A DNA stretch of 64,000 nt from Effrenium voratum (Eukaryota > Sar > Dinophyceae > Suessiales > Symbiodiniaceae). Of this stretch, positions 1-7,829 are shown one piece after another; the stretch's first letter is position 1; every line of letters starts with the position of its first letter. The DNA lies in the NCBI GenBank assembly GCA_963377175.1, contig CAUJNA010000580.1, positions 87,001 through 151,000 on the forward strand, written 5' to 3'. The notes under the pieces are model-generated. The model was not told where the DNA came from. It was given only the letters and a program-made list of their open reading frames with translations, and ran no database searches. The position numbers and the translations under genes were made by a program.

Positions 1-92
1 GTGCCCGGACCTGTCGCGAAGGCGCGGCCGCGCTGCGTGGAGCTGCAGCAAGAGACCCTCGACGAGAAAACGAGTCCACTCGCTTGAGACCT
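1..92 (+). CDS. exon-like GC-rich island, truncated by window edge
   Basis: Frame 1 is open from base 1 (VPGPVAKARPRCVELQQ and onward) to a TGA near 85, and the island is clearly GC-richer than the spacer after it. It runs directly into a family-1 introner-like module whose GGTCCC end would supply a GT donor. I do not recognise the product. The call rests on composition, the open frame and the abutting module; it could also be non-coding GC-rich sequence. Confidence 0.35.
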
Positions 93-206
93 GGGTCCCG
101 CTGGGTGCCCTCTCTCACCCACTTTGGTTGGGGGGAAAATTATACTACACTAGACAAAACAGAAAGCAGAAACAGTACCCTGACCTCTCTCTATTGGAGG
201 ACCTAG
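93..206 (+). mobile_element. family-1 introner-like TIR module
   Basis: The module starts GGGTCCCGC and ends TTGGAGGACCTAG, the divergent form of the inverted ends AGGTCCCCCAG / CTGGAGGACCT seen in more than a dozen copies in this window. Its 5' end supplies GT and its 3' end AG. Like the other copies it carries a short A-rich tract (ACAGAAAG) and a pyrimidine-rich stretch just before the 3' end. Confidence 0.7.
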
Positions 207-214
207 AAACTGGG

Positions 215-491
215 TGGTGGTGGCAAGCGCAGACATCAAGTTCCTGAGGTCTTTAGATCTCTTTTTGAGTGGTTGGGTTTCCATTTGGCTGTGGCTCAAA
301 AAACCGGTACCCAAAATGGAACCCTGGTATGCGGGAACATGGACCAAAACCTGCGTAACCCCTCCCGTTTAATTTTGAGCCACAGCCATTTATGCTTTTA
401 GCTTAGAGTGTTTAGTGGGGGTGTCCGAGATTAGCCCACTAAAAACTATCAAAACTATCAACTTGGAGTGGGGGATCTGAGTACAGCCCAG
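215..491 (+). mobile_element. family-2 introner-like module, interrupted by a TIR element
   Basis: The right half matches the family-2 consensus: TTTAGTG..., a CCCACTAAAA block and the terminal GGGGGATCTGA...CAGCCCAG. The left half (TTTAGATC..., GGTTGGGTTTCC) lies before 283. A separate TIR element (287-387) has split it. The 5' end is too diverged to place exactly. Confidence 0.5.
287..387. mobile_element. 101-bp TIR element with perfect 15-bp inverted ends and 4-bp TSD
   Basis: GGCTGTGGCTCAAAA at 287-301 is the exact reverse complement of TTTTGAGCCACAGCC at 373-387. ATTT at 283-286 is repeated at 388-391 and fits a target-site duplication. Related, more diverged copies lie near 3566-3650 and 35317-35431. 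The element has no coding capacity and is MITE-like. Confidence 0.8.
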
Positions 492-639
492 TTTGGGAAA
501 GCTCATGGATTTTTGTGGCCTGGGAAGTTACCTGATTTGCTAAAACTGACTCAACTTGCACATGTAGGTTGTTGTTTTATCTGCGGATTGGCACAAAAAG
601 ACTTGGGCCGTCTTGTTCGCCCTTTGCCTGAATAGTATA

Positions 640-860
640 TATTTTCCTGTGCGATGCATTCGACCGGAGGAAAAAGAGGGCGGGAAAAGGGGAAGCCTTT
701 GATCTCTGTCAGAAAATGTCCCAAAGAACAAGTTGGGTTTGAAGAAATCCCCATCAGTTTATTATGTACTGGTTGCGTCCTTCCCCTGTTCTATCCGAAC
801 ATCATTCCTCCCTTCGTTTACACGGCTGACAGGGGAAACCTTTTCGAGGATTTTTGATTG
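640..860 (+). pseudogene. relic of the LTR-element zinc-ribbon region
   Basis: A plus-strand frame open from 654 to 857 ends with LCTGCVLPLFYPNIIP. This matches the zinc-ribbon end of the large ORF in the LTR element (LCPGCALPVFYPNFIP; 11 of 16 residues identical). The matching DNA is about 71 percent identical over some 41 bp (around 763-803 versus 11428-11468). Upstream, one Cys of the N-terminal knuckle is gone (KCPKEQ). The piece is short and has no LTR, so I read it as a decayed fragment of a related element or as a host paralogue of the domain. Confidence 0.55.
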
Positions 861-1570
861 TTATCTTGGATTGCAAATGCCTTCCAGTGGGAGGAAGGGT
901 GCCCCTTTTAACGTTAACATGGGGTATGCAATCTCCAAAATGTGTGTATCCCCTTTTCTCGGGGGGCAGTGGCCCCAGACCCCTCCTATGGCAAGGATTT
1001 GCCTAGTCGAGAAGAAGCTGGCAACCATCGTGTCCGCTGTGCGGCACCTCGGCGGGTCTTTTAAAGGCCCAAGAAGGCGACACACCCAGTTGCCCAGTGG
1101 CTTCCGCCCGTTTTTTCCTTCTTTTCTTTTTGGGAAGGGTTCCCCTTTTTGGGGAAGGGTTCCCCTTTTTTCCCATTCTTTTTTTGGGAGAAAGGGTTCC
1201 CTTTTTGTTCATTCTTTTTTTGGGGGGACGGGTGCCCCTTTAAAGTCAACCAACAAGAAAAGGGTGCGCCCGTGCTGTTCTCCTTTTTTTATGGGGGGAA
1301 GGGTTCCGGTTCCTTTAAAGTCAACCAACAAAGAAAGGACGCCCTTTTTTTCCCATGGAAATCCACTGGGCATCTGAGCCCAAGTTGACAGGGAAAAGCA
1401 TCGATACACAGCATTTCGAGGAAGTGAAGGCCCCCCCCCTTGTCACGCTCCATCATTAACAAGCATGTGCTTGTTCATTTTTCCGCAGCCTAATTCGAAG
1501 CTCGGTGTCTTTATGCATGGAAGCCAAGCAGAACGACCTCACGAGGGAGGGTCAAGACGTATGGGGATTC
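861..1570. other. spacer; two-copy direct repeat with homopolymer-rich tracts
   Basis: No gene is recognisable. From 1100 to 1370 runs of T and G (GGGAAGGGTTCCCC) recur. A block containing TTTAAAGTCAACCAACAA occurs twice, about 80 bp apart (near 1240 and 1315). Confidence 0.5.
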
Positions 1571-1574
1571 ATAC

Positions 1575-1712
1575 TGTGGCATGGTTGCAAAATCCATTTC
1601 GCACCGCTCATAAACCCTGGTTTATGAATGATTCGCCAACCTTTTTATACCAACAAACGTTAGGGTTTCAACCATGGTTTGGTGTGAACGGATGTCGCAA
1701 CCATCAGTATGT
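1575..1712 (+). repeat. family-D dispersed repeat
   Basis: The segment starts CTGTGGCATGGTTGCAAAATCC, with TTTCGCACC next, and ends with a related inverted motif (GGATGTCGCAACCATCAGTA). Similar sequence with TTTCGCACC, TACCAACAAAC and TCAACCAYGGTTT blocks occurs at 19366-19500, 31735-31865 and, in part, 50781-50850. It is non-coding. Confidence 0.55.
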
Positions 1713-1840
1713 TATTGCCAACTCACGAACGAAGAAGAAAAAACGGTGATCCTTGCATCAAAGCGGCCATACTTGGACAGAAACAAAGGAAGAACCCAAA
1801 CTGACCTTGGTAGCTAAAAGGATCTTCTAAAGCCATCATG

Positions 1841-1961
1841 CCCACTATTGTGCTTAATATTAGGGGACTAGGTTGACTTTTCCACTATCGTGCTTACATT
1901 AGGAGAGGTTGATTTTACCCCGCTATTGTGCTTATATTAGGGGAATTGGTTGATTTTACCA
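1841..1961 (+). repeat. three-copy tandem repeat, unit about 40-45 bp
   Basis: The core CYACTATYGTGCTTAYATTAGG followed by a GGTTGATTTTACC-type block occurs three times in a row with substitutions. Nothing else is recognisable between 1713 and 1985. Confidence 0.6.
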
Positions 1962-2014
1962 TTGACCTGTGTCCAAGTTTGGCCCCTGTAGCGATCATGC
2001 TTGAACTCGATTTC

Positions 2015-2266
2015 TTAACCCGCCGAAGCTGTTCTCGGTGCTAGCTCCAGCCGAGGAACTATGACATTCGATTGCAACAAAAACATTGACCCGCCGCCTG
2101 TTGCCCTTCTCCTGTGGGAGCTGGAGCAGCTTGTACAGAGAGGAGTGCATGTACAGGAAGTTTGATGAGTCAAGTGTAGGCAGGTGCTTCCCGCAAGCCT
2201 ATCCAGCTCGCTGAACAAGTTCTGATTGGAAGGGTCCAGGTGCAGCTGTCTTAGCATCCTAATCAA
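2015..2266 (-). pseudogene. minus-strand gene fragment with one frame break
   Basis: The minus strand reads QLHLDPSNQNLFSELDRLAG and then, after a one-base frame change near 2175, continues as LPTLDSSNFLYMHSSLYKLL with more open sequence behind it. Codon content and amino-acid composition look protein-like on both sides of the break. The family is not recognised. It could be a pseudogene, or two exon pieces separated by an unrecognised short intron. Confidence 0.4.
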
Positions 2267-2269
2267 TGA

Positions 2270-3212
2270 TTTAGCAGAGAGCTGATGTAAAGGATGCGCA
2301 CAGCTCTCGACTTGTTGTTAAGCCTCGCACATTTTCCTATGAGGCTTTGAGCTGTGGGCACTGCGGACGCTGCTGAAAGTAATTCTCTCCTCACTAGGCA
2401 CGGGTCAGTTTCACTGAGCGCATTGGGAATCAGCCTGCGTGCCGTGACAGAAACGCGCGAGCCAGAGTTCGGCTAGGGTCTCCAAGCATTCTGTATTTTA
2501 ATTTGACTATATACGAAACATAAAATCTGACAACGTGATTTTTGGTGTACCCGGGGGCCCCTTGTTGGGAAGTAGCCTTGGGGTATGCAGGCGTGCGATC
2601 AAAGGTGAATGAGAAGTTGACAGCACGTGGTCCGCGGCATCGTTGGGTACGGAACTTTTTTCTGGATGGGTTTTCAGATTTGTTGTTGGCCAATTCACTC
2701 AGGCAGTGAGTGGTTGGTTTTAGACGATTACCAAAAGGAGAAGCAGAAGCCGAAGCCATTTCAGGGGTTGTACACCTTTTCAGCCATTGTCAAGCTTGAC
2801 TTTCTTCATGGCGTAAGATAGGATTTTATAATGTGGAACTGGTTCTTTGGGGGGTTTGTAACCCTTGGTGATCTTGGGCCGGCGACATGCAAGAAATACG
2901 TAGCGGCAGTGCAGAGGCTTTGCGAAGACGACGGTCCAGGTTCTGGGTCAACGCTTGGTATCTCTCTCTCTCTCTCTCTTTCTCTCTTGCTGTCTCTCTC
3001 TCTCTCTCTGTCTCTCTTGGTTTTTGTGTTTTGCTCAGCTTTGGAAGTTACAAAGGTTACAAGCTACACAGGTTTGCAAGTGTGCCAAACAACATTCCAA
3101 GTTACAAACGTACAGTTTATCAAGCTGTGTGTTTTCGTGCGCGTGTTTGTTGTTTTCTTCCAATTGTTCAAGAAATCCCACTGGTCCTAGGCTCACGTGT
3201 TCAATCCTTGCC
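2270..3212. other. spacer with a CT microsatellite
   Basis: No supportable gene. A (CT)n tract with T interruptions lies at about 2960-3020. Confidence 0.5.
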
Positions 3213-3334
3213 TAGGTTCCCCATCTAGGTGCCCTTTCTCACCGTTTCTTTTTTGGTTGGGAGGGCTCCCCTACTAGAATAAACTACAGAAAAAAATGGT
3301 ACCCTTTTTCTACCCTCTCTACTGGAGGACCTAG
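3213..3334 (+). mobile_element. family-1 introner-like TIR module
   Basis: It begins TAGGTTCCCC and ends CTACTGGAGGACCTAG, with the conserved internal block TGGTTGGGAGGG...CCCCTACTAGAATAAACTACAG. The GT and AG termini lie within the inverted ends. Confidence 0.75.
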
Positions 3335-3565
3335 TTTCTGGGCTCGCGTTGTTTGTTTTCTTTTTGGTTTTTCCCCTGTTGTTTTCCACTTTTTGTTTGT
3401 TGTTTTTTGTTTGGTTGTTTTATTGTGTTTCTTTTCTTTTTTTTTTCCCGTAGGCGTCGGCCAGTGACTGCGCTGGTCTTCTGGCAGACCCCACTCTGCG
3501 GGGGGAGTTCGCGCAGCTGGGACGAAGTTAGGGCTGAGATGGGTTCCACTACAACCCACCCCCAG

Positions 3566-3790
3566 GGTAAATTGGGATGAATGGCACCTTGGTAAATGGA
3601 ACCAGAGAGTAAAACCTCTTTAATTTTGAGCCGCACCATATGTACGGGGGTTGATCAATATTCCATTTAAGACCCCAAAATGACCATGGGTAGCTTTTTC
3701 CATTGGTGCAAGTCATCTTTTCTGGTGGTTTCGCTGATATGGTCATCCCATGTAAATGATCTTTTGATCAACCCTCATATTATATATATA
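3566..3790. repeat. TIR-element relic plus dispersed repeat
   Basis: 3566-3650 shares AAATGGAACC...TAAAACCT...TTTAATTTTGAGCC with the elements at 287-387 and 35317-35431. 3650-3780 shares the order CCCATG..., GTGCAAGTYATCYTTTCTGG, GGTCRTCYCATGT and CTTTTGATCAACCC with 52069-52222. An AT run lies at 3779-3790. Confidence 0.5.
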
Positions 3791-4693
3791 TGCACCCTTT
3801 ATGGTGGCTATGGAGTGGCTGTATATCCCATTGAATTTAATTTCCGGGGGTAGCTTTGGTTTGGGGGGAAGTGGACACCATCCGAGAAGGGGCAGCTTTT
3901 GGTTGCAGCTTGCTCGCAGGTCCCTAAGTGTCATCACGAACGAGTTGATGAGCATTTGAGTCACAATCAAAACCTGGGTAAGTGAAGGTTGGTAAGGGAC
4001 AATCCCAGCCATAAATAGCGGCCTCCGCCTTCTTAGTTCTTTACATGGTTCTGGGTCGACCATTTTTGTACCGGGTATTGATTGCGACTCATTTACTCAC
4101 TCAGACCAATGGGTCTTAGCAATGGAGGTGTTCAATCACCCAGGTAGTGTCAACTTCGGAATCCAGACACTCTTAGTTATCCAAGGCGAATTGACCCTTT
4201 TTGTTATTTGTTCGTTTTCTCTTTGTTGGTCCATATTTATTCAAGGTTCCAAAAGGTGAACCTTTTATTTCCAAGTCCTTTGGGCTGAGGTCAGATTCCA
4301 CGGGACACTTGCCAGAACCCCCTTCGAATTTGGGTCATTTCCGAAAGGGGAGCCATGAGCCACCCCTAAGCCCAGTTGTTATTATCCAAAGGTATCCAGT
4401 GCTTATGTAAGGTTTGGAGCTGTTTTCAGATACATCTTGGCAAACGTAATTGTAAACTGCTTCGCGTTGCCCGCCTCCATGACCCAATGGCGAGTTTCCC
4501 TTTGAAACCGCAAAAGAAAAGCACCCTCAACAAAAGAGCCAGGCCCCCAGGCCCCATGAATGTGTGACTTTCTCTTTCTTCAGTGTTCTTGGCAAGTTTC
4601 TTGTTTTTTTTGGTTCTATTCATTTTTTTGGTTTGGGGCCCGCAAAACACAGAAGCTATGTTTTTTTTTTTTTGCCAAGCCGTACCGTTGGCT
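3791..4693. other. spacer, no gene seen
   Basis: About 900 bp without a supportable ORF or a repeat recognised elsewhere in the window. Confidence 0.5.
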
Positions 4694-4807
4694 AGGTCCC
4701 CCAGAAGTGCCCTTTTACCCCTTTTTTGGGGGAGGGTTTTCCTTTTTGAATAGACCACAGAAAAACATAGGGTTCCCTTATTCTATCCTCTCTGCTGGAG
4801 GACCTAG
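4694..4807 (+). mobile_element. family-1 introner-like TIR module
   Basis: It starts AGGTCCCCCAG and ends CTGCTGGAGGACCTAG. The block AATAGACCACAGAAAAA and a branch-like TTATTCTATCC precede the 3' end. Confidence 0.75.
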
Positions 4808-5044
4808 TTGTTTTTGTTTGGTTCCATTCATTTTTTGGTTTGGTGCCTCCAACACATTTTTGCCAAGCCACACCGTTGATTTTTTTGAAGACTCCCCCCA
4901 GGTATGACTTTTCTTCCCTCGGATGACTCAGGAAGAAGCTCCAGGGCGCCAGCACCCAGAATGGGATTGATTTCTTCGCTCGCAGGGCTTGTAAAGGGCT
5001 CGATCCTATCTTGGGAGGAGCAATATAAGATATGATATAACAGC

Positions 5045-5151
5045 CAGGTCCCCCAGTAGCGCCCTTCTACCAACTTTTTTGGCTGGGAGGATTCCCCTAC
5101 TACAGAAAAAATATGGTACCCTTATTCTAACCTTTCTACTGGAGGACCTAG
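5045..5151 (+). mobile_element. family-1 introner-like TIR module
   Basis: It runs AGGTCCCCCAGTAG ... TTATTCTAACC ... CTACTGGAGGACCTAG, close to consensus. It ends 48 bp before the 5' LTR. Confidence 0.8.
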
Positions 5152-5194
5152 AAAGGGATTGTTTGCAGGAGAATCCAGTTCTGGTACCAGTTAT

Positions 5195-5199
5195 AAAGG
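5195..5199. repeat. 5' target-site duplication of the LTR element (AAAGG)
   Basis: AAAGG directly precedes the 5' LTR and is repeated directly after the 3' LTR at 14414-14418. A 5-bp duplication is usual for LTR-element integration. Confidence 0.93.
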
Positions 5200-5234
5200 T
5201 GTGATTAGCCATGGTTTATTTCATCACCAGGGAT

Positions 5235-5248
5235 GTCGCGGTAGTGAC
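5235..5248 (+). other. LTR copy of the GDTA-loop hairpin
   Basis: GTCGC-GGTA-GTGAC pairs five base pairs, including one G.U, around a GGTA loop, the loop class found throughout the interior. The same sequence is at 14066-14079 in the 3' LTR. Confidence 0.75.
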
Positions 5249-5260
5249 TGACCTGTGGTG

Positions 5261-5271
5261 TTTGGCTCAAG
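5261..5271 (+). promoter_or_regulatory. spliced-leader-like 11-mer in the LTR
   Basis: TTTGGCTCAAG equals the last 11 nt of the published dinoflagellate spliced leader (quoted from memory as ending in CCATTTTGGCTCAAG). The bases before it (CTGTGGTG) diverge. It lies 13 nt after the LTR hairpin and recurs at 14092-14102. It may be a captured leader or chance. Confidence 0.5.
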
Positions 5272-5583
5272 ATTTTGGGTTCCGTCGCGCCTCGAATGGG
5301 CGTCGCCGAACCCCTGCGTCGACCGACGGCATCTCGGGGGAGAAAGAGACCTCGGGCCGCCGCCAGGTTGGTAGGGACCAGTCGTGCGGCCTGTTGTCGA
5401 CCAAGGTTGCGGGTTAACCCTTTTCTTGTTTGGTTTGTTTCCCTTTTGGTTGTTGTTCTCTGGTGTGTGGGAAACCCTGATCTTTGGGACCGGGGATTGG
5501 TTTGCTTTTGGGGAACCTTTCTTTTGTGGCTTGTTTACCCCAACTTACCCATTGCCTGGGCACAGGCTCGTGCCCGAATCACA

Positions 5584-5610
5584 GGTTATCAGCCGTAGGA
5601 CTTTCCTACG
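5584..5610 (+). other. post-LTR region: possible primer-binding site and strong hairpin
   Basis: The interior starts GGTTATCAGCC. This resembles an initiator-Met primer site (TGGTATCAGAGCC) with one inserted T and a two-base gap, which is not convincing. CGTAGGA-CTT-TCCTACG (5594-5610) is a perfect 7-bp stem 10 nt inside the LTR edge. Its three-base loop sets it apart from the GDTA series. Confidence 0.45.
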
Positions 5611-5637
5611 CGCTTGAGACCATCAACTACAAGCTCA

Positions 5638-6264
5638 ATGACGTCGACCCCACGTTCGCACAGGAGCGTCGTGGATGAGGAGGCCATCCTAGGTGGCCTC
5701 CGCTCAAGTGAGGACCTACCGGACTATGACTACGAGGAATTCGAGACAGGTTCAGCAGGTCAGGACCGCAGGGGTGATGATCCCGGTAGGGACACACCCA
5801 GAAGCCGTGGCAGGTACACTGACGATGGAGACGACCGCATTTTCCGTCAGGCCACCGATGATGAACAAGGACGAGGAGCTCGCTCCGGTAGGAGCGGCTC
5901 CGAATCAGGTTTCGGACAAGGTCATTTGGACTTCATCAGCATGGCGATGAACATGGCTCGTCCTCATACGGACGATCAGGAGGCTCTGCCTAATCGACCC
6001 CCTACGGATCAGGTTGAGGACAGACCGTTAGGTCCGGGAACCATGGTTGTGGCTCCGAGAGATATCTCGGGTCGATCAACAGGTTCTCAAAATCCAGGTC
6101 AGTTTGATGAGCAAGAGGAGAGGGCGTTTGCGGGCATCGGATACGATGCCCTGCTGGCGTCGACCGCAGGTTGGGGCAGTAGCGTGAAGCAAGAGTCTGA
6201 TACTAATAGGCCCAACCCGGCTTCGACGACCAATTTTGAGTTCAATGATGATGAAGATTCGTGA
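5638..6264 (+). CDS. ORF A, acidic disordered protein (208 aa)
   Basis: This is the first ORF of the element. ATG at 5638 is the first in-frame ATG; the frame is open from 5614. The product is hydrophilic and looks disordered: an acidic tract near residues 30-45 (DYDYEEFETG), repeated RG/GR and DD pairs, and an acidic C-terminus (FNDDEDS). No domain is recognised. The end overlaps the start of ORF B by 20 nt in another frame, so reinitiation or frameshifting could couple the two. Four GDTA hairpins (5781, 5881, 6023, 6132) lie within it, including the perfect 8-bp one at 6132. A gag-like N-terminal part is possible but not shown. Confidence 0.65.
   Translation: MTSTPRSHRSVVDEEAILGGLRSSEDLPDYDYEEFETGSAGQDRRGDDPGRDTPRSRGRYTDDGDDRIFRQATDDEQGRGARSGRSGSESGFGQGHLDFISMAMNMARPHTDDQEALPNRPPTDQVEDRPLGPGTMVVAPRDISGRSTGSQNPGQFDEQEERAFAGIGYDALLASTAGWGSSVKQESDTNRPNPASTTNFEFNDDEDS
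5881..5896 (+). other. hairpin CGCTCC-GGTA-GGAGCG
   Basis: Perfect 6-bp stem, GGTA loop, inside ORF A. Confidence 0.9.
6132..6151 (+). other. hairpin with perfect 8-bp stem and GATA loop
   Basis: GGGCATCG pairs perfectly with CGATGCCC around GATA. Here the loop is read in a codon phase different from most other members (Gly-Tyr instead of Asp-Arg). Confidence 0.92.
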
Positions 6265-7606
6265 CGAGGAAGAAAGTATGTCGTATCGGAATGCAAGGAG
6301 CCGTGCTGCTGCGAAGGCTAGGAGTCTCTCTCGTGGAGCTGCTAGGGACCTTCGTGTGGACACGGATACTTGGAGTGCAAGAGAGCGGATCAGGGACAGT
6401 CGGGGCACCCTTAGAGGTTTGGAGGCCATCCATGACGGAAGAGGACTGGTAGGTCCTCCCGTCATTGATCCCGTCCCAAATGTTCCCCCTTTTCCCAACA
6501 TCCAGTTTGGAGGACCGCTGCATCAGAGAGTCGGGGATATGAATCGGGGTACTGGTTCATCCAGGATTACTCAGCGAGCCGCCGATGTGGTTGAGGCAGG
6601 CGCGAGGGACGGAAGACTTGCTAGTGCGCTTGGAATCGAGGATCGTCCGCCGATCGCTAGCCCGTTAGGGCGAGATCTCAGCGACCTCGAGCCACTAAGG
6701 TCTAGCAATGAGTTCACTCCCCAATGGGGATCAGCAAGCAGGGAACGAAGTGCCTCTGCGAAGAGGCCGTCATCCGTAGCCGGAGGGACCGATAGGTCGA
6801 AGGCGAGGAGGGCTAGCCCTGGACCGATAGGTTCAACGCCGCAGGATGAAGACATGTTTGATCCTGCTGATGTTCATACTCATTCCACTCCTGAATCTCA
6901 TGGGTCGAATGTCAATCCCAGATCCGGCGATAGCCGGGGAAGGGGTATCAGTCCAATCAGGCCGCCCAGGATCGCTGATGCTCCTGTTTCCGACCCCAGG
7001 GGACGTAACAGAGTTGAAAGGGTTCCTGAGAGGATCGAGATATCGACTCCTCCAGCTCTGAGATCCCATTCTTCTGCTGAATCTGGAGATGCTAGGGTCA
7101 AGGAAGTATTTGACCTGCATATCCAGGAGCTGTTTGAACGAGGCGAGGCATCCGGTTCCGTTGCAAACACTCTCAATGCTTTTGCTAATCAGATCAGGTT
7201 ACTGAACGGTCAGGTGAGTTCCATGCAAAAGGAATGGCAAAATGAGAATCGGCTCATGAAGGACAAGGTCGGCCGTCTAGCTACCGAGGTTGTGACCCAA
7301 GCGGATGCTGATCGTATGCGAATGATTGTTCAACGGTTTGCCGGTGAGGTCATTCCCGATAGCGGGGCCATTGTCAGGCAGGCTATCGATGAGCAAAGCG
7401 AGGTTGTGGATCAGAGGATCAACTCGTTATCCGACGAGGTTCGGGAATCCGTTATCAAGAGACTTGGTGTCGTATTCAGTTGTTTCTCTTCTAAGTCATT
7501 CAATTCGATTTGGAGCACTTGCAAGATGCGAGGAGGGGATACCCTCTCTCAGCATGACCGGTCACTTGCCGTTAGGAAGTGGTTGAATAACTTGATTGCC
7601 GCGTAG
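6245..7606 (+). CDS. ORF B, basic/disordered protein with C-terminal coiled coil (453 aa)
   Basis: It starts at a run of three ATGs (6245) overlapping the end of ORF A. The first 275 residues are Arg/Ser/Pro-rich and low in complexity (SYRNARSRAAAKARSLSRG near the start; many RD, SP and RG dipeptides). Residues about 285-420 are predicted by eye to be alpha-helical with heptad-like spacing (VKEVFDLHIQELFERGE, LLNGQVSSMQKEW, DEQSEVVDQRINSLSDEVRE), so an oligomerising coiled coil is likely. The C-terminus is Trp/Lys-containing (RKWLNNLIAA). No enzyme motif is seen. Eight GDTA hairpins lie inside, in different codon phases. A structural or gag-like role fits but is inference. Confidence 0.7.
   Translation: MMMKIRDEEESMSYRNARSRAAAKARSLSRGAARDLRVDTDTWSARERIRDSRGTLRGLEAIHDGRGLVGPPVIDPVPNVPPFPNIQFGGPLHQRVGDMNRGTGSSRITQRAADVVEAGARDGRLASALGIEDRPPIASPLGRDLSDLEPLRSSNEFTPQWGSASRERSASAKRPSSVAGGTDRSKARRASPGPIGSTPQDEDMFDPADVHTHSTPESHGSNVNPRSGDSRGRGISPIRPPRIADAPVSDPRGRNRVERVPERIEISTPPALRSHSSAESGDARVKEVFDLHIQELFERGEASGSVANTLNAFANQIRLLNGQVSSMQKEWQNENRLMKDKVGRLATEVVTQADADRMRMIVQRFAGEVIPDSGAIVRQAIDEQSEVVDQRINSLSDEVRESVIKRLGVVFSCFSSKSFNSIWSTCKMRGGDTLSQHDRSLAVRKWLNNLIAA
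6441..6458 (+). other. hairpin GAGGACT-GGTA-GGTCCTC
   Basis: Six Watson-Crick pairs with a U.G pair closing the GGTA loop. The wobble would be an A-C mismatch on the opposite strand. Confidence 0.85.
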
Positions 7607-7829
7607 CATTTCGCTTGATCAAGCTGGCTCACACGCAGGTAACCGCACCACACCCACAGGCATTTCAGGACACAGACAGGTCAGAATGCGAGGATGAAGC
7701 AGATATGCTTGTCACCAAGGTTTATCTTCTGCTTGTTGAAGGACTGATTTGATTGATTTCTCAGTTGTTTGTCACAGTTTTGAGGGAGAAGGTCTCTGGC
7801 CGGTAGGCTGAGCCTTCTGGGTCGACTAG
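7607..7829 (+). other. non-coding gap between ORF B and ORF C
   Basis: All three frames are interrupted. It holds hairpins AAGCA-GATA-TGCTT (7697-7710) and GCC-GGTA-GGC (7799-7808). A CAG/GTAACC donor-like site (near 7636) and several CAG/G acceptor-like sites follow one another, so a short intron joining ORF B to ORF C is conceivable. The GGCCGGTAGGCTG block recurs at 7838 and near 13469. Confidence 0.5.

Larger units (their letters stand above)
5200..5583 (+). repeat. 5' LTR (384 bp)
   Basis: It starts TGTGATT and ends AATCACA, a perfect 7-bp inverted terminal repeat that includes the canonical TG/CA. It differs from the 3' LTR by a T/C substitution and a one-base indel near 5440-5450 and one T/A substitution near 5546. 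Inside are a GTCGC-GGTA-GTGAC hairpin (5235-5248), the spliced-leader-like TTTGGCTCAAG (5261-5271) and a GGGTTAACCC palindrome (5411-5420). U3/R/U5 limits cannot be set from sequence. Confidence 0.95.

Noticed and set aside
5584..5596. Initiator-methionine tRNA primer-binding site
   Set aside because: GGTTATCAGCC needs an insertion and a gap to match the expected site and lacks the leading TGG; left as undecided.
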